Assembly: GCA_910585405.1 (NCBI GenBank)
Contig: CAJUDO010000037.1
Coordinates: 1 to 25,469, forward strand
Source: an uncultured Peptococcaceae bacterium
Lineage (GTDB): Bacteria > Bacillota > Peptococcia > Peptococcales > Peptococcaceae
DNA: 25,469 nt
Reading direction: 5' to 3'
Each line of letters begins with the position of its first letter. Within the stretch, counting starts at the first letter, position 1. This document shows positions 7,183 to 15,316 of this stretch, one piece after another. Below the pieces are notes generated by a model. It was not told where the DNA came from, ran no database searches, and saw only the letters and a program-made list of their open reading frames with translations. The position numbers were made by a program, and so were the translations under genes.

Positions 7183-8424
7183 ATGAAACGTGTTGTGATA
7201 ACAGGGATGGGGATTATCTCGCCGATAGGCAACGATATTTCTTCCTTTTGGAATAGTTTAACTGCGGGCGTATGCGGCATCGGGCCGATTACCGCGTTTG
7301 ACACCGCTAAATATAAGGTGAAGCTGGCAGCGGAAGTGAAGGGGTTTGATCCGCTACTGTATATGGAAAAGCAAGAGGCTCGCAAACAGGACCGGTTTTC
7401 CCAATATGCTGTAGCGGCAGCGACACAGGCCATGGCGGACAGTGGTTTGCAGAGCGGTGAAAACATTGATGCATTCCGTTTGGGCGTGTATATCGGTACA
7501 GGTACCGGTGGGATGCAGACTTTTTTAACTGAATCAGAAAAATTGTTGGAGAAAGGCCCCAGCCGCACATCGCCCTTTTTTATACCCATGATGATTGGGA
7601 ATATGGCCTCCGGCAATGTAGCGCTGAAATTTCAGGCCAAAGGGCCGTCGCTGCCTATTATGACAGCCTGCGCCACATCTACCAATGCCATTGGGGAGGC
7701 GTATCGGACGATTAAGCACGGCTACGCCGATGCAATTATCGCCGGCGGCACAGAGGCAACCATTGTGACGCTGGCAGTATCTGGTTTTACCAACTGCATG
7801 GCTTTGACGCAAAATTCTGATGCGACCAGCGCTTCTATTCCCTTTGATAAGCGGCGCAGCGGTTTTGTGATGGGGGAAGGCGCCGGTGTGATCGTGCTAG
7901 AGGAATATGAACATGCAGCAGCGCGGGGCGCTCATATATACGGCGAGATATGCGGCTATGGCAATACCAACGACGCCTATCATATGACTGCGCCGGACCC
8001 AGATGCCTTGGGCAGCTCCAGAGCCATTCAGATGGCAGTGGAGGAAGCGGGCATTCGAGATACCGATGAAATCTATATCAATGCCCATGGGACCAGCACA
8101 CCTATCAATGATAAGACAGAGACAAAGGCGATTAAGCTGGCTTTGGGGGAAGCTGCGGCGCGCAAAGCCCATATCAGCTCCACCAAGTCTATGACCGGTC
8201 ATATGCTGGGCGCAGCTGGCGGTGTAGAAGCCATTGCCACGGTGTTGGCCCTGAAAAATGGTGTGATTCCGCCTACCATCGGCTATGTGGAGTGGGATCC
8301 CGAATGTGATTTGGATTATACGCCCAATCGGGCGGTACAGGCTGCTGTTACGCTGGGGCTCTCTACTTCTCTGGGCTTTGGCGGGCACAACGGTTGTCTG
8401 GCTTTTCGCAAATTTGAACCATAG
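7183..8424 (+). CDS. fabF: 3-oxoacyl-ACP synthase II
   Basis: Elongating condensing enzyme: joins acyl-ACP with malonyl-ACP. At 413 residues it has the KAS II catalytic set: Cys163 in TACATSTNAIG, His302 in INAHGTSTPIND and His340 in KSMTGHMLGAAGG, plus the gatekeeping-loop and C-terminal GFGGHNGCLAF motif. It is the only KAS I/II enzyme in the cluster, so it must serve both saturated and unsaturated elongation unless another copy lies elsewhere. AGGAGG stands 5' of the ATG, nine bases after the FabX-like gene. Confidence 0.96.
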   Translation: MKRVVITGMGIISPIGNDISSFWNSLTAGVCGIGPITAFDTAKYKVKLAAEVKGFDPLLYMEKQEARKQDRFSQYAVAAATQAMADSGLQSGENIDAFRLGVYIGTGTGGMQTFLTESEKLLEKGPSRTSPFFIPMMIGNMASGNVALKFQAKGPSLPIMTACATSTNAIGEAYRTIKHGYADAIIAGGTEATIVTLAVSGFTNCMALTQNSDATSASIPFDKRRSGFVMGEGAGVIVLEEYEHAAARGAHIYGEICGYGNTNDAYHMTAPDPDALGSSRAIQMAVEEAGIRDTDEIYINAHGTSTPINDKTETKAIKLALGEAAARKAHISSTKSMTGHMLGAAGGVEAIATVLALKNGVIPPTIGYVEWDPECDLDYTPNRAVQAAVTLGLSTSLGFGGHNGCLAFRKFEP

Positions 8425-8436
8425 GAGTCATGCTTT

Positions 8437-8907
8437 ATGAAAATAGAAGAAATTAAAGAGCTGATTCAGGCGTTGGAGCAGTCCACACTGACCTCCTTAG
8501 AAGTGAGTCAGGGCAATGATAGCGTTCGGCTGGAAAAAAATTATACTGCAGCGCCAGCTGCTGGGACGGTAGCTGCTGGGACGGTAGCTCCGAGTATCAG
8601 CACGCCAATTTTGGCTGAAACAGCTGCGGAGCCGACTGTACCGACAGAAGAGAGCGCAGCGCCGCAGCCCACAGGCATTGCGGTGACCTGTCCGCTGGTA
8701 GGCGTATTTTATGCTGCGGCGGCGCCGGAGGATATGCCCTTCGTCGCAGTGGGCAGCACTGTGAAAAAAGGCGACGTGCTGTGTATTGTGGAGGCTATGA
8801 AGCTGATGAACGAGATTACCGCCGAAAAAGACGGTGTAATTACGCAAATTTGTGTCGAGAACGGTCAGGTAGTAGAGTATGGCCAGCCGTTGTTTTATCT
8901 GGCCTAG
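8437..8907 (+). CDS. accB: Biotin carboxyl carrier protein of acetyl-CoA carboxylase
   Basis: Carries biotin between the carboxylase (AccC) and the transferase (AccAD). The 156-residue protein has an N-terminal helical segment (1-35), a low-complexity Ala/Pro/Thr linker (about 37-80) and a C-terminal biotinyl domain with the acceptor Lys122 in VEAMKLMNEI. The linker contains an exact 15-bp tandem duplication (8557-8586) that encodes AAGTV twice. A biotin ligase gene is not in the window. It sits 12 bases after fabF and 11 before fabZ. Confidence 0.95.
   Translation: MKIEEIKELIQALEQSTLTSLEVSQGNDSVRLEKNYTAAPAAGTVAAGTVAPSISTPILAETAAEPTVPTEESAAPQPTGIAVTCPLVGVFYAAAAPEDMPFVAVGSTVKKGDVLCIVEAMKLMNEITAEKDGVITQICVENGQVVEYGQPLFYLA
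8557..8586 (+). repeat. 15-bp tandem duplication inside the accB linker
   Basis: GCTGCTGGGACGGTA occurs twice in a row (8557-8571, 8572-8586), keeping frame and adding five residues (AAGTV) to the flexible linker. The exact identity suggests a recent slippage event. Confidence 0.9.
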
Positions 8908-8918
8908 GAGGAGCGTAT

Positions 8919-9356
8919 ATGAAACGTGATGAAATTAAAAAAATTCTGCCCCATCGGGAGCCGATGCTGCTGATTGACGAGGCCAATCTGTTGGACGAAG
9001 CCACAGCGGAGGGCTTTTACACAGTGCGGGGCGATGAATTTTTTCTGCAAGGACATTTTCCGAACAATCCGGTAGTGCCCGGTGTCATTCTCTGCGAAAT
9101 TATGGCGCAGACCTGCTGTGTACTGATGGGCGAAGCTGGAGACTCTGAAGGAATGACGCCCTATTATACAGGATTGAACAATGTAAAATTTAAACATCCG
9201 GTAGTGCCTGGCGATACCATTCGCATGGAGTGCAACCTGCAGCGGGTGAAAAAGCCTTTTTATTTCGCCAAGGGTACAGGTACTGTCAATGGCAAGGTGT
9301 GCTTGGCGGGAGAATTCTCTTTTGCGTTGCTGCCTGATGACGGAAACCGTAAATGA
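8919..9356 (+). CDS. fabZ: 3-hydroxyacyl-ACP dehydratase
   Basis: Hot-dog-fold dehydratase that removes water from 3-hydroxyacyl-ACP to give trans-2-enoyl-ACP. It has 145 residues with the catalytic His46 in LQGHFPNNPVVPGV and Glu60 in CEIMAQ, and begins with the typical MKRDEIKKILPHREPMLLID. The glutamate marks it as FabZ; the FabA isomerase carries an aspartate here. A longer in-frame reading starts inside accB but has no ribosome binding site; GGAGGAG precedes the ATG at 8919. In some bacteria FabZ paralogues (FabN) also isomerise, which cannot be excluded from sequence alone. Confidence 0.95.
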   Translation: MKRDEIKKILPHREPMLLIDEANLLDEATAEGFYTVRGDEFFLQGHFPNNPVVPGVILCEIMAQTCCVLMGEAGDSEGMTPYYTGLNNVKFKHPVVPGDTIRMECNLQRVKKPFYFAKGTGTVNGKVCLAGEFSFALLPDDGNRK

Positions 9357-9391
9357 GCAGTCTACGTGACAGACATTAGGAGATTTGTGCG

Positions 9392-10735
9392 ATGTTTTCA
9401 AAAATTTTAATCGCCAACCGCGGCGAAATTGCGGTGCGTATCATTCGTGCCTGCAAGGAAATGGGCGTTTCAACTGTGGCAGTGTATTCAGAGGCTGACA
9501 GAGAGGCGCTGCATGTCAGTCTGGCCGATGAAAGTATTTGCATCGGTCCTGCACAGGCCAAGGACAGCTATTTGAACATGACAGCTATCTTGTCGGCGGC
9601 TATTGTAACCGGTGCAGAAGCCATTCATCCCGGATACGGCTTGCTTTCGGAAAATCCTAAGTTTGCGGCGCTATGTCAGGAATGCAATCTGGTATTCATC
9701 GGACCGGATGCATCCATTCTCGGTTTGATGGGCGATAAGGATCAGGCTCGCAAAACTATGCGGGACGCCGGTGTGCCAGTTATTCCCGGTAGTGATGTGA
9801 TGGAAACACTGGAGGAAGCTCTTGCCGCTGCCGATACGATTGGCTATCCTTTATTGATAAAGGCTCGATCTGGGGGTGGGGGCCGGGGGATTCGCCGAGT
9901 AAACAGTCACGAGGAATTTACTGCCGCCTACAAAACGGCCAGTGCTGAGGCGGAGAGCACTTTCGGCGACGGAGCCGTTTATCTGGAAAAGTTCCTGTAT
10001 CCGGTCAAGCATGTCGAGGTGCAGATTTTGGTCGATAAAAAGGGCAATGTGATCTGTCTGGGTGAACGGGAATGCTCTATTCAGCGCAAAAATCAGAAGC
10101 TGCTAGAGGAAAGTCCATCGCCTGCTCTGACGGAGACCACACGGCAGCGTATGCAGGAAATTGCTGTGCGGGCGGCCAAAGCAGTACATTATGAAAACGC
10201 AGGGACGCTGGAGTTCTTGGTGACGGAGCAGGGCGAGTTCTATTTTATGGAGATGAACACCCGCCTGCAGGTAGAGCATACCGTGACAGAAATGGTAACG
10301 GGCATTGACCTGGTAAAATGGCAGATTCGCATTGCTGCCGGTATTCCGCTGTCCATCACGCAGGAGGAAACCAGGGTAGAGGGCTGTGCCATCGAGTGTC
10401 GTATCAATGCGGAGGACAGCACACAGGATTTTCGTCCCTGTGCAGGACGGATTACCACACTGCATATTCCCGGGGGACCATGGGTGCGGTTTGACACAGC
10501 CGTTTATCAGGACTATCAGATACCTCCCTTTTATGACTCGATGATTGGCAAGCTGATTGTACATGCTAAAACGCGGGAGGAGGCCATCCGCAAAATGCGG
10601 GCCGCTCTGTGCGAGCTGGTGATTGAAGGTGTGGCCTTCAACAGCGATTTGCAGCTGAATATTTTGGAGGATCAAAGGTTTATTCAGGGCGATTACGCTA
10701 CAGACTTTATGGAACATTTTCAGCTGAAATTCTAA
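9392..10735 (+). CDS. accC: Biotin carboxylase subunit of acetyl-CoA carboxylase
   Basis: ATP-dependent carboxylation of biotin on AccB. The 447-residue protein has the biotin-carboxylase N domain (FSKILIANRGEIAVRIIRA), an ATP-grasp domain with the glycine loop SGGGGRGIRRV (160-170), the metal and bicarbonate residues in EMNTRLQVEH (287-296, Arg291, Glu295) and the C-terminal domain. Its length is almost that of E. coli AccC (449). There is a 35-base gap after fabZ with AGGAGA as ribosome binding site and no sign of an internal promoter. Confidence 0.96.
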   Translation: MFSKILIANRGEIAVRIIRACKEMGVSTVAVYSEADREALHVSLADESICIGPAQAKDSYLNMTAILSAAIVTGAEAIHPGYGLLSENPKFAALCQECNLVFIGPDASILGLMGDKDQARKTMRDAGVPVIPGSDVMETLEEALAAADTIGYPLLIKARSGGGGRGIRRVNSHEEFTAAYKTASAEAESTFGDGAVYLEKFLYPVKHVEVQILVDKKGNVICLGERECSIQRKNQKLLEESPSPALTETTRQRMQEIAVRAAKAVHYENAGTLEFLVTEQGEFYFMEMNTRLQVEHTVTEMVTGIDLVKWQIRIAAGIPLSITQEETRVEGCAIECRINAEDSTQDFRPCAGRITTLHIPGGPWVRFDTAVYQDYQIPPFYDSMIGKLIVHAKTREEAIRKMRAALCELVIEGVAFNSDLQLNILEDQRFIQGDYATDFMEHFQLKF

Positions 10736-10755
10736 ACAGAAAGTGAGGAAGCCTT

Positions 10756-11628
10756 ATGCTGAAAAAAAGCTTATTCCGAAAACCGAAGAATGAGTTGGAA
10801 TATCAGGGGGAGGGCAAGCTGCAGCGCCCATCGGTACCGGATGATTTGTATGTGTCCTGCCCCGAATGCAAGCAGACCCTGCTGAAAGCCGAGGTAGAGG
10901 AACATTGCTTTATCTGCCCCAAATGCAATTATCATTTTAAGCTGCAGGCGAGACGGCGCATCCGATTATTGGTGGATAACAACAGCTTTCAGGAGCTGAA
11001 CGCCGGATTGCAGCCTGTCAATTGGCTGGAGTTTCCCAGCTATGAGGAAAAGTTGACTGCTGCCCAGCAAAAAAGCGGTGAGCCAGAAGGCGTGATTTGC
11101 GGTACGGCCCAAATTGGCGGTTATCCTGTAGCCCTTTTTGTGATGGATCCCGCATTTATCTTGGGCAGTATGGGTACTGTGGTGGGAGAAAAAATTACCC
11201 GGCTCTTTGAATACGCCACGCAGCAGCGCCTGCCGGTGATCGGCTATACAGTCAGCGGCGGTGCCCGTATGCAGGAAGGCATCCTGTCATTAATGCAGAT
11301 GGCCAAAACCAGTGGCGCAGTGAAATTACACAGCGACGCTGGATTGTTGTATGTGACGGTGCTTACCAATCCCACCACCGGCGGAGTGACAGCCAGCTTT
11401 GCTATGGAAGGTGATATCATTCTGGCAGAGCCAAGAGCTGTAGTTGCTTTTGCCGGTCCCCGCGTCATTGAGCAGACTATTCGCCAGAAATTGCCCAATG
11501 GGTTTCAGAGAGCAGAATTTTTACTGGAAAAGGGGTTTGTGGACGCCATTGTATCCCGTAACAGCCAGAGAGAATATTTGACCACTGTGTTGAGGTTGCA
11601 TCAAAAAGGAGGTGCAGGCCGTGACTGA
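10756..11628 (+). CDS. accD: Acetyl-CoA carboxylase carboxyltransferase, beta subunit
   Basis: Half of the carboxyltransferase that moves the carboxyl group from biotin to acetyl-CoA. The 290-residue protein has the N-terminal zinc ribbon (CPEC at 35-38 and CPKC at 54-57) and the crotonase-like core with SGGARMQEG, TNPTTGGVTASFAM and AGPRVIEQT. It lies 20 bases after accC and overlaps accA by eight bases, fitting the tight pairing of the two transferase subunits. Confidence 0.95.
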   Translation: MLKKSLFRKPKNELEYQGEGKLQRPSVPDDLYVSCPECKQTLLKAEVEEHCFICPKCNYHFKLQARRRIRLLVDNNSFQELNAGLQPVNWLEFPSYEEKLTAAQQKSGEPEGVICGTAQIGGYPVALFVMDPAFILGSMGTVVGEKITRLFEYATQQRLPVIGYTVSGGARMQEGILSLMQMAKTSGAVKLHSDAGLLYVTVLTNPTTGGVTASFAMEGDIILAEPRAVVAFAGPRVIEQTIRQKLPNGFQRAEFLLEKGFVDAIVSRNSQREYLTTVLRLHQKGGAGRD

Positions 11629-12442
11629 ATCACAAGCGGCAGCGGAAAAGGCAGAGCCCTACGACCGTGTACAAGCGGCAAGGGCCAAAGGACGGCCTAC
11701 CAGCCAGAATTTTATTGAACAGATAACGGAGGAATTTCTGGAACTTCACGGAGACCGCCGTTATGCCGACGATGGTGCTATCATTGGCGGTATTGCCCGC
11801 ATTTATGATTTGCCGGTAACGGTAATTGGTATTGAGAAGGGCAGAGGCTTGCAGGAGAGCATTCGACGCAATTTTGGTGCAGCCCATCCCGAAGGATACC
11901 GCAAAGCACTGCGGCTGATGAAGCAAGCGGAAAAATTCCACCGGCCAGTGCTTTGTCTAGTGGATACCTCCGGCGCTTACTGCGGCATCGGTGCTGAAGA
12001 ACGGGGGCAAGGGCAGGCCATCGCTGAAAATATTATGGAAATGATGACGCTGAAAACACCGATTATTTCACTGCTAATCGGCGAAGGCGGCAGCGGCGGT
12101 GCATTGGCGTTGGCAGTGGCGGACCAGGTGTGGATGTTGGAGAATGCCATTTATTCGGTGATATCACCGGAGGGCTGCGCCAGCATTCTCTGGAAAGACG
12201 CAAAAAAAATGCAGGAGGCGGCCCGTTATCTCAAACTGACTGCTCGGGATTTGTTGGCACTGGGCGTAGTGGAACAGGTAATTGCAGAAGGTTCCCCTAA
12301 GGATTTCAGCAGTGTGTACAATACAGTAAAAGCCATGCTCTATCAACAATTTACCCAAGCCCTGAAAAAGCCGACAGAAATGCTGCTGGCAGAGCGGTAT
12401 CAGCGCTTCCGTCGGATTGGCAGTTTTCGAGAAACAGATTGA
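11621..12442 (+). CDS. accA: Acetyl-CoA carboxylase carboxyltransferase, alpha subunit
   Basis: Partner of AccD in malonyl-CoA formation. The 273-residue protein shows the family motifs FLELHGDRRYADD, GQGQAIAENI, IGEGGSGGALALAVAD and ISPEGCASILWKD. It is shorter than E. coli AccA (about 319), as is common for clostridial and lactic bacterial forms that lack the long N-terminal part. The GTG at 11621 was chosen because AAGGAGG ends eight bases upstream; a GTG at 11612 lies within that ribosome binding site. It is the last gene of the operon. Confidence 0.94.
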   Translation: MTESQAAAEKAEPYDRVQAARAKGRPTSQNFIEQITEEFLELHGDRRYADDGAIIGGIARIYDLPVTVIGIEKGRGLQESIRRNFGAAHPEGYRKALRLMKQAEKFHRPVLCLVDTSGAYCGIGAEERGQGQAIAENIMEMMTLKTPIISLLIGEGGSGGALALAVADQVWMLENAIYSVISPEGCASILWKDAKKMQEAARYLKLTARDLLALGVVEQVIAEGSPKDFSSVYNTVKAMLYQQFTQALKKPTEMLLAERYQRFRRIGSFRETD

Positions 12443-12469
12443 CAAAATAAAGACATTATGAAACAAGAA

Positions 12470-12505
12470 AATCGTGTTTTCTCTTGCAGAGGACACGGTT
12501 TTTTA
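12470..12505 (+). terminator. Rho-independent terminator of the FAS operon
   Basis: AATCGTGT (12470-12477) pairs with ACACGGTT (12493-12500, one G-T pair), a nested CTCT/AGAG lies inside, and a T-run follows at once. It ends the transcript that begins near 1739. Confidence 0.8.
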
Positions 12506-12769
12506 TTATATTGGAGTGAAAATCTTTATTTGTGGTTGGTTTATGTGCAGCAAAGGTTGTGGTTTTTGTCTTTGTGCGAGAGCATAAAAATGGAGAAAAC
12601 AAAAATTTTTTTCAAAAAAGTGTCCGGAATTGACGAATTTTTTCGTATTTATATAATAAGAGGCAATATAAGGGGAAGCGATTCCTTGATAAAGAGAATG
12701 AAAATAAGATTGCTTATTTGACTTTTATATTTTGCGTACAAAGCAGTCATCTAAAAGGGAGGCGCTTCT
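12506..12769 (+). promoter_or_regulatory. Intergenic region with promoter(s) of the sigma factor gene
   Basis: No convincing gene is seen here; an 87-codon reading frame at 12458-12721 crosses the terminator and has no ribosome binding site. TTGACG (12630-12635) and TATAAT (12652-12657), 16 bp apart, resemble a sigma-A promoter. Overlapping it is a 31-base block (12623-12653, TCCGGAATT ... CGTATTTATA) that recurs after the anti-sigma gene, which may be the sigma factor's own recognition site. Confidence 0.55.
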
Positions 12770-13306
12770 TTGCGGGATTTGATTTTTTATCTGGCTTTTA
12801 TAGACAGTGATATAAATAGAAAAAAATTTGAACAGCTTTATCAGGACTATGATGACGTTATGTTTTTGAAAGCCAAATCTCTTGTAGAGGATGAGGATGC
12901 TGCTGACGATATCGTAAGCGAGAGCTGGCTGAAACTGGCACGCAACCTGGACAAAATTGGCATGGTAGCGTCACCCAATGTGCAGGCGTATGTCATGCAG
13001 ACGGTAGAGCGTACAGCCATTGATTATTTTCGAGAACGAAAACGGGGACAAACTGTTTCCATAGAGATGGTGGAAGAACTTGCCGCCCCTGATATAGAAA
13101 GTTTTACAGGCAGTAATCTGGCCAGAGCTATTTTGCAATTGCCGCTGCCCTATCAGCACGCCATTTTGCTCAAATATGCGCAGGGCTACAATACCAGAGA
13201 AATTGCCTCAATTTTAGAGTGTACAGTGTCCCGAGTAGAAAAACTGTTGAGCCGCGGCAAAAAACAATTGCGACAATTATTGGACAAGGAGGAACAATCA
13301 TGCTGA
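12770..13306 (+). CDS. ECF-like sigma-70 family RNA polymerase sigma factor
   Basis: A 178-residue two-domain sigma factor. Region 2 lies at about residues 20-95 (FEQLYQDYDDVMFLKAKSLV, DAADDIVSESWLKL, then the promoter-melting and -10 recognition stretch VQAYVMQTVERTAIDYFRERKR). Region 4 lies at about 118-172, with the helix-turn-helix YNTREIASILECTVSRVEKLLSRGKKQL. Regions 1 and 3 are lacking, as in extracytoplasmic-function sigmas. The TTG start is supported by GGGAGG seven bases upstream. The next gene overlaps its end by seven bases and encodes a membrane-anchored candidate anti-sigma factor, so the pair is likely a signal-responsive switch. The signal is unknown. Confidence 0.85.
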   Translation: MRDLIFYLAFIDSDINRKKFEQLYQDYDDVMFLKAKSLVEDEDAADDIVSESWLKLARNLDKIGMVASPNVQAYVMQTVERTAIDYFRERKRGQTVSIEMVEELAAPDIESFTGSNLARAILQLPLPYQHAILLKYAQGYNTREIASILECTVSRVEKLLSRGKKQLRQLLDKEEQSC

Positions 13307-14019
13307 AAAAACAACGGTTTCATGAACAGGAACTGCGGCTGGCTGCCGCGGAAGCACAAAATTTCCTGTTGATCCAGCAGCCTAAGGATGATGGCAGCCA
13401 GCATCGGCTCACCCCACAGGGGCAAGCCACCTTTGCCGCAATCAACAGGCAGCTGAAGCAGGGCCGGTTGAGACCCTATCCTGTGCGCATGGGCTGGCAG
13501 TATTACAGCAAACGGGGCGCAGCAGTACTCCTGCTGGGCGCGGCGCTGACCACCGCCGCAGTACCCGACGCAGTGCAGGCAGCCTGCCGGAAAATCATTG
13601 AAACAGTAGAAACTGTTTTCGTCCAATACACCGAATTTCGATATACCTCCCATGCAGCAGCGGACACCCCTTTTGTCCCCCTTGTTCTGCAGTATATGCC
13701 TGATGGGTTGGCAGAGGTGGACCGTCAGCAGAATGCCAATAGTCTGTATATACTTTATGTGGAAGAGGGCATTACGCGCTATTTTGATATAGATCAAGAT
13801 TTGCTTACAGAAAATAGTGGCTCTGTTTATATTGTGGATACGGAAAACGCCAGACAGGAAACTGTTTGGATTCATAATGAGGCCGTCACCTTTATTTATA
13901 AAGAAAAACGTATTCATTTTATTTGGTTGCATCATGCTTATCGTATCAGCGGTCAGACCAACCTGTCTAAAGAAGAAACAATAAAGATTTTAGAACAGAT
14001 TACATATGTTCAGGAGTGA
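13300..14019 (+). CDS. Putative anti-sigma factor, DUF4367-like membrane protein
   Basis: A 239-residue protein with a cytoplasmic N-terminal part (1-70), a single membrane segment (about 73-92, GAAVLLLGAALTTAAV) and an extracytoplasmic C-terminal domain. The C-terminal end has the pattern of DUF4367 domains: a strand-rich region, then WLHHAYRISGQTNLSKEETIKILEQI. Proteins of this build are often encoded directly after ECF-like sigma genes in Bacillota, and the start codon here overlaps the end of the sigma gene. I infer that the N-terminal part binds and silences the sigma factor. No zinc-binding anti-sigma motif (HxxxCxxC) is seen. GGAGGA precedes the ATG. Confidence 0.7.
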   Translation: MLKKQRFHEQELRLAAAEAQNFLLIQQPKDDGSQHRLTPQGQATFAAINRQLKQGRLRPYPVRMGWQYYSKRGAAVLLLGAALTTAAVPDAVQAACRKIIETVETVFVQYTEFRYTSHAAADTPFVPLVLQYMPDGLAEVDRQQNANSLYILYVEEGITRYFDIDQDLLTENSGSVYIVDTENARQETVWIHNEAVTFIYKEKRIHFIWLHHAYRISGQTNLSKEETIKILEQITYVQE

Positions 14020-14376
14020 CATTTTCCGGAAGATATCATATAAATTACCGGAAGAATTTTGCGCCAAGAAATAAAAAGAAACACAGAAAATATTTTGGAA
14101 AGAAGTATCCGAAATTCGCTTGTTTTTCCGTATTTATAGTGAAAGCAAATACAGAGAAACCTTTGCTAATTTGCGCTTCCACTAAAGATGTAGGGATAAC
14201 TATGCGTATACCAATGTGGTGCATAAGATCAGACTTATTCTATTGCTAGCATGATTTGCCTACAACAAGAATGCCAGTTGAAGCAACGGTAACAATGGAC
14301 GAAGTATATGATAATAATAAATGATTACGACGTGAGGCAAAATGGGGGCAATTTTTATTAAAAGTTCGAGAGTTAA
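14020..14376 (+). other. Gene-poor stretch with a repeat of the sigma-gene promoter block
   Basis: No complete gene can be supported. A 77-codon reading frame at 14016-14249 has no ribosome binding site and no protein-like composition. At 14108-14138 a 31-base block repeats the block upstream of the sigma gene, identical at 24 of 31 positions without gaps. Further on, a short reading frame at 14271-14324 encodes MPVEATVTMDEVYDNNK and stops; it may belong with the coding-like fragment that follows in another frame. Confidence 0.4.
14108..14138 (+). promoter_or_regulatory. Candidate alternative-sigma promoter, copy 2
   Basis: TCCGAAATT, then 12 bases, then CGTATTTATA. Copy 1 (12623-12653) has TCCGGAATT, 12 bases, CGTATTTATA. 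A CGTA-type -10 element is common for ECF sigmas. The spacing is exactly kept while the sigma-A hexamers of copy 1 are lost here, so the conserved part is unlikely to be a sigma-A promoter. Confidence 0.4.
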
Positions 14377-14523
14377 GAAAAATTTTTTTCAACAAATGAT
14401 CCTTCCTGTGGATATGCGGCCGCTACATTAGATCTTACTGCCACATTTTCAGGGGAATCATCAGGCATTCTGGTTGGAGGGAATTGGGATGAACATAAAA
14501 TAGTTGAAATAAATTGTAATTGA
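14377..14523 (+). pseudogene. Coding-like fragment without a start, possible gene remnant
   Basis: An open stretch of 48 codons with protein-like composition (includes CGYAAATLDLTATFSGESSG and GGNWDEHKIVEIN), ending in TGA but with no ATG/GTG/TTG start that has a ribosome binding site. A related-looking short frame (ATVTMDEVYDNN) lies upstream in a different frame. Together they may be pieces of a small decayed gene, perhaps a secreted or surface protein. I do not recognise a family, and chance cannot be ruled out. Confidence 0.2.
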
Positions 14524-14543
14524 AAAGTAAAGGGGGTAGCGGA

Positions 14544-14657
14544 GTGGAAGTTGTTATGAGTGGAGCTATTCTTTTAAATGTTCTTTTTGAGCTGGTTCAA
14601 TTTGTAATGGAAGTTTTTGTAATCCTAGCGTGTATCAAATATTTGACACAAAAATGA
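14544..14657 (+). CDS. Tiny hydrophobic single-span peptide
   Basis: A 37-codon reading frame: GTG start with AGGGGGT seven bases upstream (an in-frame ATG follows at 14556). The peptide has one membrane-spanning stretch (GAILLNVLFELVQFVMEVF..., about residues 6-31) and a basic end (IKYLTQK). This build resembles small membrane peptides such as type I toxins, but no antisense RNA promoter is obvious, so the role is open. No family is recognised. Confidence 0.35.
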   Translation: MEVVMSGAILLNVLFELVQFVMEVFVILACIKYLTQK

Positions 14658-14691
14658 TTTCGTGCAGATTTTTGTCTGTTGGGGACATTTT

Positions 14692-14720
14692 TTGCAAAGC
14701 GCTGGCAGGTCTGTTACAAT
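14692..14720 (+). promoter_or_regulatory. Promoter for the small membrane protein gene at 14814
   Basis: TTGCAA (14692-14697), 17 bp, TACAAT (14715-14720). The start would be near 14727, leaving a leader of about 87 bases. Confidence 0.5.
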
Positions 14721-14813
14721 AAGAACATAGAACTCTTTTGGTAATTCGTTGGACAGTAAGCCTGGCATGTGAACCAGACGCAAATGAAAGTATATGGGTG
14801 GGAGGTTGAAAAA

Positions 14814-15203
14814 ATGGAGCAAAAAGAGAATTTGAAAGTAGTTGTAGGAGCGTTTACAATAATTGCAATATTCTGTTTGCTGTATACTGAGTTTTACTTC
14901 AAATACTTATATTACAGACACATAAATATTATTTTTGATACTGCATATTTTCATCTTGTTGAGCCATTAAAATACTTTTCTGTGGCAATAGTTTTTGCAA
15001 GTTTATACGCCAACCTTTTTATGCCGACACGCATTAAGAAAAAAAGGGAAAATATAAAAATATTGCAGCATGGAGTTTACACAGTGCTGCTTATTTGCGT
15101 GGGAATCATGATTGGAGGAAGCATAGTAATGCAAATAAGTATAAAACTTGTCCCATATTTCTGTGTTTTAACAGGTGCGATATTAGGTTTGATGATAGAA
15201 TAA
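14814..15203 (+). CDS. Hypothetical membrane protein, four predicted spans
   Basis: A 129-residue protein with four hydrophobic segments (about residues 9-32, 50-72, 86-108 and 110-129), a basic loop FMPTRIKKKREN between the second and third, and almost no soluble domain. No family is recognised. The ATG at 14814 has GGGAGGT seven bases upstream, better than an upstream in-frame ATG at 14769. It is AT-rich compared with the FAS genes. A second small membrane protein gene follows 113 bases later, possibly on the same transcript. Confidence 0.6.
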   Translation: MEQKENLKVVVGAFTIIAIFCLLYTEFYFKYLYYRHINIIFDTAYFHLVEPLKYFSVAIVFASLYANLFMPTRIKKKRENIKILQHGVYTVLLICVGIMIGGSIVMQISIKLVPYFCVLTGAILGLMIE

Positions 15204-15316
15204 AGATAGGTTGTTAGTTCTTAATTTCAAGGTTACATTAAAAGGCACATTGTGTGTAGATGCTAAGAGTTATGATTGCTGCATAGAGGTATGCACTCTT
15301 TGAGGAAGATGATAGT

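Noticed and set aside
12458..12721. 87-codon reading frame after accA
   Set aside because: It runs through the operon terminator and the sigma-gene promoter and has no ribosome binding site.
14016..14249. 77-codon reading frame overlapping the end of the anti-sigma gene
   Set aside because: No ribosome binding site, lysine/tyrosine-rich composition typical of AT-rich non-coding DNA, and it contains the promoter-like repeat.
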